The translations under genes were made by a program, and so were the position numbers. A stretch of 64,000 nt of DNA, taken from positions 186,001 to 250,000 of the forward strand of contig JAUIMB010000003.1 of NCBI GenBank assembly GCA_030432635.1, given 5' to 3'. Source of the DNA: Bacteroidia bacterium. GTDB lineage: Bacteria; Bacteroidota; Bacteroidia; Flavobacteriales; Flavobacteriaceae. Every line of letters begins with the position of its first letter. Position 1 is the first letter of the stretch. The notes under the pieces are model-generated. The model was not told the origin of the DNA. It searched no databases and saw only the letters and a program-made list of their open reading frames with translations. This document shows positions 53,383 through 60,527 of the stretch, piece by piece.

Positions 53383-53886
53383 ATGTATCTTGCCTTAGAT
53401 GTTCACTATAAATCCAATTATGCCAAATGCGTTGGCGTTACCTTTTTTGGCATAGATGACAACACACCTCATCAAGTCCTTATTGAAACATTAGATGACG
53501 TAGCACCTTATGAACCAGGTGAATTTTATAAACGTGAGTTACCTTGTTTGCTCAAAGTAATTTCAAAAGTTGACCTTAAGATCATTACGGCGATTTTAGT
53601 AGATGGTTATGTGTTTATTGATAATAACAAAGGCTATGGATTGGGAGGCTACCTATATGAAGCCCTTGTCAAAACCACACCCATCATTGGTATCGCCAAA
53701 AGTTCGTTTCATGCCAATGAAGAAACAGTGGCTGAGGTCTTTAGGGGTAAGAGTAAAAACCCACTTTACATTTCTGCAATCGGATTAGAACTACAAGCGG
53801 CTGCACAATGTATTCAAAACATGCATGGAGCCTATCGAATACCAACACTTCTTAAAACCCTAGATAACATCACCAAACAAGATTAA
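53383..53886 (+). CDS. Short endonuclease V (Nfi-like)
   Basis: 167 residues against about 220 in E. coli. Family residues appear in order: Asp in LALDVHY (D6), Glu in the PGEFYKRELPCLL helix, Asp in AILVDGYVFID, and Lys in IGIAKSSFHAN. The N-terminal ~30 residues and the C-terminal His/Asp loop of the long enzymes are missing or changed, so activity is uncertain. Endonuclease V nicks DNA (or RNA) next to deaminated inosine. It is transcribed on its own between the toxin pair and the lysis cassette, with leaderless-looking promoter spacing. Confidence 0.82.
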   Translation: MYLALDVHYKSNYAKCVGVTFFGIDDNTPHQVLIETLDDVAPYEPGEFYKRELPCLLKVISKVDLKIITAILVDGYVFIDNNKGYGLGGYLYEALVKTTPIIGIAKSSFHANEETVAEVFRGKSKNPLYISAIGLELQAAAQCIQNMHGAYRIPTLLKTLDNITKQD

Positions 53887-53891
53887 ACAAA

Positions 53892-53942
53892 TTACAAAAT
53901 TTAACATTAATTTTTTGTAAAATGTTTGTATATTCTTTGTAA
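53892..53942. promoter_or_regulatory. Candidate operator repeats upstream of lysis cassette
   Basis: Inverted repeat TTACAAAA (53892-53899) / TTTTGTAA (53913-53920), and TTTGTA(A) copies at 53914, 53925 and 53936, i.e. 11 bp apart. The string TTTGTAAAATGTTT is shared exactly with the P1 region (46905). Suggests control by the same regulator. Confidence 0.5.
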
Positions 53943-53956
53943 TATACGTATATTTG
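53925..53956 (+). promoter_or_regulatory. Promoter P2 of the lysis cassette
   Basis: TTTG (53925-53928), 20-nt spacer, TATATTTG (53949-53956): same two elements and same spacing as P1. It would give a leader of about 445 nt before the ATG at 54409. Confidence 0.6.
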
Positions 53957-54116
53957 TATATGCTTTTCTAACAAGGTTAATCCTTGGTTATTTACAATTC
54001 GTGTTAAGTAGAAACTCATAAAACCTAGATTAATCCTATCCTGGTTAAGAACATAAACACATTAAAGTAATCTTTGGTTAGAGTTTGGTCTGCTTAAATT
54101 CAACATTTAAACATAT

Positions 54117-54230
54117 GTGAAAGTCACATCGTGTTTTATAGAATCACTTAACGCTTGTGATCACGTTTTTGATGGAGATTTTACAGAAATAGCTGCAAGT
54201 ATTGCGGAAGTGCATTTGCAACGCAAATAA
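54117..54230 (+). CDS. Possible leader peptide gene, 37 residues
   Basis: GTG start; translates to KVTSCFIESLNACDHV...GDFTEIAASIAEVHLQRK after the first residue. Ends TAA only 2 nt before the next small frame. No known family and no clear ribosome-binding site; support comes only from tight tandem spacing and plausible amino-acid usage. Confidence 0.25.
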   Translation: MKVTSCFIESLNACDHVFDGDFTEIAASIAEVHLQRK

Positions 54231-54232
54231 GC

Positions 54233-54334
54233 ATGAAGCAAACATTTGGCAGTGGTTTTGAGACTGTGTCGAAAAATTTCCTTACAAATCTCCTTGATTT
54301 TTTGATTCGTTTTGCATCAAGGCAAAATGAATAA
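54233..54334 (+). CDS. Possible small amphipathic protein gene, 33 residues
   Basis: ATG start, opening MKQTFGSGFETVSKNFLTNL and closing LIRFASRQNE. It would form an amphipathic helix rich in Phe/Leu. It begins 2 nt after the preceding short frame and ends 74 nt before the hydrolase gene. A membrane-active lysis or signalling peptide is conceivable but unproven. Confidence 0.3.
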   Translation: MKQTFGSGFETVSKNFLTNLLDFLIRFASRQNE

Positions 54335-54408
54335 ACAATTCAAGTTTTCAAAGGTGTCGCTCGAGTTATTTCTGTTCTAATTACATTTTAAATTTAATAA
54401 TTCAGAAA

Positions 54409-54837
54409 ATGAATATTATTGAAACTGCGCTGTCTGAGTATGGCGTTAAGGAAATTGTTGGCTCCAAAGACAACCTAAGAATCGTAAAATACTTTAATGA
54501 CATTGGCTTTGACGGTACAAAACTTAAAGATGAAACCGCTTGGTGTAGTGCATTTGCCAATTGGGTCGCAAAAACTTCAGGGTTTGAATATTCGGGAGAA
54601 TTGACAGCCAGAAGCTGGTTGCGAACTGGAACATCAACCGCTTCACCTCATATTGGAGATATTGTCGTGTTTTGGCGCGAATCTCCTAAAAGTTGGAAAG
54701 GCCATGTTGGCTTTTTTATTAAAGAGACCAAACGATTCGTATACGTCCTTGGAGGTAACCAACGCAATATGGTATGTGTAAAGGCATACCCTAAGTATCG
54801 CTTGCTGGATTACCGACAGCTGGCAACATTAAAGTAA
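54409..54837 (+). CDS. TIGR02594-type NlpC/P60-like peptidoglycan hydrolase (endolysin-like)
   Basis: 142 residues, no signal peptide, as expected for a holin-dependent endolysin. Catalytic Cys in ETAWCSAFANWV (about 45) and His in WKGHVGFF (about 102) form a Cys-His pair, between which lie TARSWLRTGT and GDIVVFW. I recall this family from phage and phage-like lysis modules. It is the first gene after P2, and the holin gene starts 20 nt downstream. Confidence 0.85.
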   Translation: MNIIETALSEYGVKEIVGSKDNLRIVKYFNDIGFDGTKLKDETAWCSAFANWVAKTSGFEYSGELTARSWLRTGTSTASPHIGDIVVFWRESPKSWKGHVGFFIKETKRFVYVLGGNQRNMVCVKAYPKYRLLDYRQLATLK

Positions 54838-54856
54838 CCTTTAAATCATACAAGTT

Positions 54857-55294
54857 ATGGAACGTATAATCAAATTTTTGTTTTGGTTAACAGCACTTCT
54901 GTCTCCTGTAAATGCGGTTATGGTCACTATGGTGTTTTTAATCATTGTCGATTTTATCACTGGCGCATATGCCTCGGTGAAGAATAAGATTGCTATACGT
55001 AGCTCTAGAATTGGACATACCGTTTCAAAGTTCTTTATCTATAATTTGGTGATCTTGGCAGCTTTCTTTTTGGAAGAACATATTGTCAATGAAGTCCCAT
55101 TTTTAAAGATCATAGCTGGTTTTATCGCTATTACTGAGATAAAATCCATTTTAGAGAATTACAATGCCATTTATGGCAAGAACCCTTTTAAGGCATTGGT
55201 GAACCTGATTAAGTTAACACCTTTAAAAGAAACAATTGAAACCCTTACAGAAGATGATACGTCGTCTAAAAAGAATGAGGAGAAGACCGTTTAA
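54857..55294 (+). CDS. Phage holin family 4 / toxin-secretion holin (TcdE/UtxA type)
   Basis: 145 residues. Hydrophobic helices at about 8-34, 55-73 and 83-97; the DFITGAYASVKN motif after helix I/II and the SxxxxxxVSKFFIYNL pattern fit the phage_holin_4 (holin_tox_secr) family, whose members TcdE and UtxA mediate release of large clostridial toxins. C-terminal charged tail (about 125-145). It forms inner-membrane holes giving the endolysin access to the wall. Lies between the hydrolase and the Rz-position gene. Confidence 0.87.
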   Translation: MERIIKFLFWLTALLSPVNAVMVTMVFLIIVDFITGAYASVKNKIAIRSSRIGHTVSKFFIYNLVILAAFFLEEHIVNEVPFLKIIAGFIAITEIKSILENYNAIYGKNPFKALVNLIKLTPLKETIETLTEDDTSSKKNEEKTV

Positions 55295-55318
55295 AACCAA
55301 ATCATTTTAGCCGTTGAT

Positions 55319-55358
55319 ATCCTTAATTGTGTTTCAGGAAGCGAAACCAATTAAGGAT
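55319..55358 (+). repeat. Strong intercistronic hairpin between holin and Rz-position gene
   Basis: Left arm 55319-55335 (ATCCTTAATTG, T bulge, GTTTC) pairs with right arm 55343-55358 (GAAAC, CAATTAAGGAT): 16 bp with a single bulge and a 7-nt loop. No T tract follows; likely an mRNA stability or processing element rather than a terminator. Confidence 0.65.
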
Positions 55359-55389
55359 GGAGGCTTTCATTTTAAAAACCTGAATAACA

Positions 55390-55995
55390 ATGAAAACAAT
55401 AATACAAACTGAACGCATATTGCTATGGGCTATCTTAGGATTGCTCGTCGCCATCCTCCTTCTCAAGCAATGTGATGCTTATAAACCGATGGAAAAAGAA
55501 CAGCCCAAAATAATGGTCGTTAGAGATACCGTTTGGCAAACGAGAGTCGATACATTTGAAGTGCAGACCTTAAAGTATAAAACGGTTTATGTCGATAAGG
55601 AAGATGTCACTAAAATTGCCGAAAACCTTTCAAAACCTGTAGACACCGCAATTCAAAATGAAGCCAAAGTCTATCGCGATACACTTCGTAATGACGACAT
55701 TGATATCATCAGTTATAATCTTGTGGAAGGGCGACTGCTGGATAGCAACATTTCATACGAACTCAAAGTCCCTCGAGAAATTACGATTACTAAAACCATT
55801 GAACATCCAAAAACGTATCGTAGTGGACTTTTTCTCTTTTCTGAAGCAGGAGGAAATAGCAATCGGTTTGATAACCTGAGTTTAGGTTTTCAGTACAACC
55901 GCAAAGGAAAATGGTTCATCAGTTACAGGGTCAATCTAAATCAGATCAACCAAACCTCACACCATGTAGGTGTCGGGATACGTTTGTTGAAATAG
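55390..55995 (+). CDS. Membrane-anchored protein in spanin (Rz) position
   Basis: 201 residues. One N-terminal transmembrane helix (about 9-26, LLWAILGLLVAILLLKQC), then a periplasmic, partly helical region (about 35-130) and a beta-rich C-terminus (about 140-200, LGFQYNRKGKWFISYRVNL) that looks able to contact the outer membrane. No family recognised with certainty. Its order (hydrolase-holin-this gene) and topology fit an inner-membrane spanin subunit; a separate Rz1-like lipoprotein is not apparent. It ends 2 nt from the convergent M1 peptidase gene. Confidence 0.62.
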   Translation: MKTIIQTERILLWAILGLLVAILLLKQCDAYKPMEKEQPKIMVVRDTVWQTRVDTFEVQTLKYKTVYVDKEDVTKIAENLSKPVDTAIQNEAKVYRDTLRNDDIDIISYNLVEGRLLDSNISYELKVPREITITKTIEHPKTYRSGLFLFSEAGGNSNRFDNLSLGFQYNRKGKWFISYRVNLNQINQTSHHVGVGIRLLK

Positions 55996-55997
55996 GC

Positions 55998-57860
55998 TTA
56001 TCCGCCAAAACGATTGTTCTCCTTATTCACATCAGCCATTAAATTACTAGGATCTATTTGAACAGATTTTACTGTTTTGGATGTCTCAAAACTATAGTTT
56101 TGAAAAGCCCAAGCCCAATCGTCGAGAACCCTTGCAGAGGTTGGTTTTTCGCCGCGCATCATACGTAAGGGAATGTAGAAATCTTCTGTGGTTCCATCGG
56201 CATAGGTTACGGTTAAGTCAATAGGCATTGGCATGGCTCCCAATCTAGCCAAAGTGATTGTTTTATCGTTGACGCTTTCTACAGCATAGTCAATGACGTT
56301 GATGGTTTGGGCAAAATCCATGTAGTACCAATCGAGCTCTAATCCCGAGACGCGTTCGGCAGTTCTTACAAAATCCATAGGTTTTGGATGTTTAAAGGCA
56401 AAGTCGTCATAAAAACGTTTAATGGTTGTTTTTAAGTGTTCGTCTCCTATAACATAACCCAATTGCACAATGAACACACAGCCTTTACTGTATGCAGCGA
56501 TACTGTAGGCTTGGTTAAAATTATAACGATCGGCATGCGTCGTCAAGGGTTGTTCATAGCCAGAAACCGCTAATCCAATATAACGGTTATAAGCACTTGT
56601 AAAGAGCTTATTATTAGTGTTCATCACTTTTTGCATCGCCAAATCCGAAATGTATTCGGTAAACCCTTCGTCAACCCATTCGTGCTTAGCTTCGTTGGTG
56701 GCCAAGATGAACTGAAACCACGAATGTGCCATTTCATGAGCGGTTACGCCAACCAAACTCCCATAACTCCGCTTTCCAGTAATTAAGGTGCACATGCCAT
56801 ACTCCATGCCACCATCTCCTCCTTGAATGACCGAATATTGATCATAAGGATACGTGCCTATGTGTTCGCTGAAATATTGCATCAATCCAACAGTTTTGGG
56901 CTGCATTTTTTTCCAGTTTTCTAAATTTTCCTTCGGAAGGGAACTTTTATAAAAGAAATGAAGCATCGGTCCGTCAGGTACTTGTACGCGATCGTGAATG
57001 TACTCCTTATCTGCAGCCCAAGTAAAATCATGTACGTTTGGCGCTTTAAACTTCCAGGTTAATTTATCTGTTTTTGGCTCTACTGTTTTGTCTGTATAGC
57101 CGTGACCTATCTCATCAGCATTTTGAAGATATCCTGTTCCAGCAATAGTATAGTCCTTATCAATTGTGATACTGACATCAAAGTTACCCCAAACACCGTG
57201 AAACTCTCTTGAAATATAAGGATCGGCATGCCAACCTTCATCATCATATTCGGCTAATTTAGGATACCATTGCGCCATAGATAAAGCGACACCTTCCTTA
57301 TTGTTTCTTCCTGAACGACGGATTTGAACAGGCACCTGACCATCAAATTCCATATCGAATTCAACGGTTTCACCAGAAACAATAGGCTTGTTTAAGGTCA
57401 CGATCATGACAGTTCCTTCAACATCAAATTGTAACGGCTTTCCGTTTTGAGCTAACGACTTCACCTTGATATAGCCAATTTCGTCATCCTTCAATTTTGA
57501 AATACGACTTTCATAAACAGGCTGTTCGGAGGTTCCGATATTAGTAGCCATGCGATAATCAGGATCTACGATACTCTGAAGTCGCGCATTCATTTCACTT
57601 CCAGGTTGAAAGGCATTAAAATATAAATGATAATACACACGATCTAATACATCAGGTGAATGGTTGGTATATTTAATGTTTTGTGAGCCCTTAAACTGAA
57701 AGGTTTTCACATCCATGTCAATGGCCATGGTGTAATCTGCTTGTTGCTGCCAATACCCTTCGGTTTTGTATGTGATTTTAGCATCTTGTGCCTGTATTTG
57801 AAGAGTACATAGCACTGCAAGCGCAGTCATGAATACTCTAATGCGGTCTATTTTAGTCAT
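55998..57860 (-). CDS. M1 family metallo-aminopeptidase
   Basis: 620 residues with signal peptide (cleavage near IQAQ). Zinc site HEMAHSWFQF followed by the third ligand in HEWVDEGFTEY (HExxH-x18-E) and the exopeptidase-type GGMEYGM motif (GxMEN variant). Predicted to trim peptides in the periplasm or be secreted. 16 nt downstream of the S8 peptidase gene, hence a proteolytic operon. Confidence 0.92.
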   Translation of the reverse strand: MTKIDRIRVFMTALAVLCTLQIQAQDAKITYKTEGYWQQQADYTMAIDMDVKTFQFKGSQNIKYTNHSPDVLDRVYYHLYFNAFQPGSEMNARLQSIVDPDYRMATNIGTSEQPVYESRISKLKDDEIGYIKVKSLAQNGKPLQFDVEGTVMIVTLNKPIVSGETVEFDMEFDGQVPVQIRRSGRNNKEGVALSMAQWYPKLAEYDDEGWHADPYISREFHGVWGNFDVSITIDKDYTIAGTGYLQNADEIGHGYTDKTVEPKTDKLTWKFKAPNVHDFTWAADKEYIHDRVQVPDGPMLHFFYKSSLPKENLENWKKMQPKTVGLMQYFSEHIGTYPYDQYSVIQGGDGGMEYGMCTLITGKRSYGSLVGVTAHEMAHSWFQFILATNEAKHEWVDEGFTEYISDLAMQKVMNTNNKLFTSAYNRYIGLAVSGYEQPLTTHADRYNFNQAYSIAAYSKGCVFIVQLGYVIGDEHLKTTIKRFYDDFAFKHPKPMDFVRTAERVSGLELDWYYMDFAQTINVIDYAVESVNDKTITLARLGAMPMPIDLTVTYADGTTEDFYIPLRMMRGEKPTSARVLDDWAWAFQNYSFETSKTVKSVQIDPSNLMADVNKENNRFGG

Positions 57861-57876
57861 CGTATTTTATCTGAAA

Positions 57877-59496
57877 TTATTGGGTGTTTGCCATTTGTGA
57901 GGCCATAATCAAAGCGTTGTATGCATTGACAATTCGTCCCGATTTAGATATTTCGGACAGGGATTTTACCTCGCCATTTTTTCCGACAGTAACCTTTGCT
58001 TTCACAGCAAGTCCGCTGTCCATAAGCACCTTTTTTACCTGAGGAGCGGTCAAACTCGGATATTGCGAACGAATCAAGGCTGCAACACCAGCCACGTTTG
58101 GTGAGGCAAAAGACGTCCCATTGTTGAGGCTATATTCATTTTCTGGTTTGGTAGAATAGACATCAGTTCCTGGTGCGAAAACATCTACATTTACTTTTCC
58201 ATAGTTAGAGTAATCAGCCACCATGTTTGCCCCATACTTTGAAGTTATAGCACCTACGGAAATAAAATTATCGGCAATTTCTGGACCTGTACCAATGGCA
58301 TCATTAGGAAAGGATTTGACAAGATCAATATCATCACTATCATTTCCAGAGCCATGTACCAAAAGCACATCTTTTTCAGCAGCATATTTTATGGCATCCC
58401 TTACCCAGTCACTGTGAGGAGAAAATGACTTTCCGAAGCTCATATTGATGATTTTGGCACCATTATCAGCTGCGTATCTTATCGCTAAAGCAACATCTTT
58501 GTCATATTCGTCACCGTTTGGTGTCGAGCGAATTGCCATGATTTTTACATTGTTGGCAACACCATTCATGCCTTTTCCGTTGTTACGCTCTGCAGCAATA
58601 ATTCCCGTAACAGCAGTACCATGGCTTTCACTTTTTTTAGAGGGTCTTGGATTGTTATTTCCGTATCCAATTTTATCTTTTATGTCATTTGGGTTGTCGC
58701 CAGTTTTACGACCTTGAAGGTTTTTATTAAGGTTAACATTCAAGCGGTCGTTAATCTCGACCAAACCGTTTTTAATCTCATCCAAAAAAGAAGGAACACT
58801 TTCAGCATCTAAGCTGTATACATATTTGATAATGGCAACAGATTGCCCCATAGCTTCATCTTTCGGCTCTATCGTATTGACTTCCTTTAAGGTATAATCT
58901 TCCTTGTTGAGGTGTTTAGACACCATGTCGTGCGCTCCGCCAACCTGCTGCTTTATTTGTTCATACTGTGTTTTATAGCCTGTATACTTTTGATATTCGC
59001 TATTGTAAAGCGTTTCAGCTTCAGCATATCTTGGGTTGCTTTTATCGCCTGAAGCCAACAAGCGCACATACTCTAATTGCTCATCGTAACCGTCTCCAAG
59101 AAAATTCCAACCATGAATATCATCAATATAGCCGTTATTATCATCGTCTTTTCCATTGTTAGGGATTTCGCTTTTATTTGTCCAAATCACGTCGTCTAAA
59201 TCCTCATGATCGATGTCGATTCCAGAATCCATAACAGCAACGATTACCGTTTTTCCCTTTTTGTTTTTGATAATTTCGTCGTAAGCTTTATGAACACTCA
59301 TTCCAGGAATGGTGTCATTTGCCAAATCTAAATATGACCAAGTATTTAGTTCGTCTTCAGTAAGATCAGAGACCTTTAATGGCGAAGTATCAATGTTTTC
59401 AATTGGTGTTGAGAGCACTCCCGAAGAAGAGCTGCAACCCAAAAGTATAGCAGATAATAGTATTGCTGTTAGGGAAAATTTGAAATTATGTTGCAT
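57877..59496 (-). CDS. S8 subtilisin-like serine peptidase, lipoprotein
   Basis: 539 residues from the ATG at 59496 (MQHNFKFSLTAILL); an upstream ATG adds 8 residues without sense. Lipobox SAILLGCSSS. Catalytic triad: Asp in VIVAVMDSGIDIDHEDL, His in ESHGTAVTGI and Ser in NGTSFASPNVAG. An insertion of about 130 residues between Asp and His (about 125-265, partly coiled coil) is larger than in classical subtilisins. Surface or periplasmic, co-transcribed with the M1 peptidase and the MBL hydrolase. Confidence 0.92.
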   Translation of the reverse strand: MQHNFKFSLTAILLSAILLGCSSSSGVLSTPIENIDTSPLKVSDLTEDELNTWSYLDLANDTIPGMSVHKAYDEIIKNKKGKTVIVAVMDSGIDIDHEDLDDVIWTNKSEIPNNGKDDDNNGYIDDIHGWNFLGDGYDEQLEYVRLLASGDKSNPRYAEAETLYNSEYQKYTGYKTQYEQIKQQVGGAHDMVSKHLNKEDYTLKEVNTIEPKDEAMGQSVAIIKYVYSLDAESVPSFLDEIKNGLVEINDRLNVNLNKNLQGRKTGDNPNDIKDKIGYGNNNPRPSKKSESHGTAVTGIIAAERNNGKGMNGVANNVKIMAIRSTPNGDEYDKDVALAIRYAADNGAKIINMSFGKSFSPHSDWVRDAIKYAAEKDVLLVHGSGNDSDDIDLVKSFPNDAIGTGPEIADNFISVGAITSKYGANMVADYSNYGKVNVDVFAPGTDVYSTKPENEYSLNNGTSFASPNVAGVAALIRSQYPSLTAPQVKKVLMDSGLAVKAKVTVGKNGEVKSLSEISKSGRIVNAYNALIMASQMANTQ

Positions 59497-59503
59497 GATA
59501 GTA

Positions 59504-60364
59504 TTAATTAAATATGTCATTTATTGTGTAAATATCTTTCAGACGAACACCTTTTTCGGTGTGCTTTACAGTTATGATTGGGTTATGGGCATCGTGCTCT
59601 AAATACAAGTAAAAATTGTTGTCGGCAGCCATGTTCAGAAATTTTTCCTTTTCATCCAGTGTAAGTAAGGGTCTAGTGTCATAACCCATTACAAAGGGTA
59701 TTGGTAAATGGCCAGCTGTTGGTAATAAGTCTGCCATAAAACAGATGGTTTTTTCCTTATAATGAATCATTGGGATCATTTGTTTTTCGGTATGACCATT
59801 GGCGAAAAAGATGTCAAAGCCTAATTCTGAGTTGGTCAGGATATCCTGATTGGGAAGCTTGGTAAAGCAGAGTTGACCACTGTCTTCCATAGGAAGGATA
59901 TTTTCCTTCAGAAAAGAAGCTTTTTCTCGATTATTAGGTTGAGTTGCCCATTTCCAGTGGTTTTCGTTGCTCCAAAACTTTGCGTTTTTGAAAGCAGGCT
60001 CGTAGCCGGTTCTATCTTTGTTCCACTGAATACTGCCACCACAATGATCAAAATGCAAATGCGTCATAAATACATCGGTAACATCGTCTCGATGAAATCC
60101 GTGAGTCTTTAGTGACTTGTCAATGGAATCATCACCCCAAAGGTAGTAGTATCCGAAAAATTTGTCACTTTGCTTATTTCCCATTCCCGTATCGATTAAA
60201 ATCAGTCGATTTCCATCTTCAATAAGCAAACAACGTGCCGCAATATCGATCATATTATTAGCGTCGGCAGGATTGGTACGCGTCCAAAGCGATTTTGGAA
60301 CCACACCAAACATGGCACCACCATCTAGTTTGAAATTTCCAGCATTAATAGGATATAAATTCAT
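59504..60364 (-). CDS. MBL-fold metallo-hydrolase
   Basis: 286 residues, no signal peptide. Metal-binding motif THLHFDHCGG (HxHxDH), further His in NGHTEKQ and the C-terminal LEHDAHNP. Resembles the lactonase/glyoxalase II-like group (AHL-lactonase type), substrate unknown. First gene of the MBL-S8-M1 cluster; a 7-nt gap separates it from the S8 gene. Confidence 0.88.
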   Translation of the reverse strand: MNLYPINAGNFKLDGGAMFGVVPKSLWTRTNPADANNMIDIAARCLLIEDGNRLILIDTGMGNKQSDKFFGYYYLWGDDSIDKSLKTHGFHRDDVTDVFMTHLHFDHCGGSIQWNKDRTGYEPAFKNAKFWSNENHWKWATQPNNREKASFLKENILPMEDSGQLCFTKLPNQDILTNSELGFDIFFANGHTEKQMIPMIHYKEKTICFMADLLPTAGHLPIPFVMGYDTRPLLTLDEKEKFLNMAADNNFYLYLEHDAHNPIITVKHTEKGVRLKDIYTINDIFN

Positions 60365-60527
60365 TCGTGCAAAATAATAAATACGAAGCTCAACACGACA
60401 GCTTTTAGCAGATTATTAAGAAAAGCATAAAATTAATGTTTCCCACAATTGAAAACCGTGTCTTTTTTATTCGTTTTTTGAACGGTTAAATTCTTTCGTT
60501 TATATTTAAGGTTTAAATCAAAAGAGC

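Larger units (their letters stand above)
53957..54408 (+). other. Long leader of the lysis cassette
   Basis: Part of a 522-nt stretch (53887-54408) without an annotated long gene. After P2 it holds three loosely related TTAATCC...TGGTTA motifs (53977-53990, 54030-54047, 54067-54080), one with a CAAGG-TTAAT-CCTTG dyad, and then two tandem short reading frames (54117-54230 and 54233-54334). The rest, up to 54408, shows nothing recognisable. Confidence 0.45.

Noticed and set aside
46036-55995. Complete prophage
   Set aside because: Only repressor- and lysis-type genes are phage-like; no integrase, terminase, portal, capsid, tail or attachment repeats were found.
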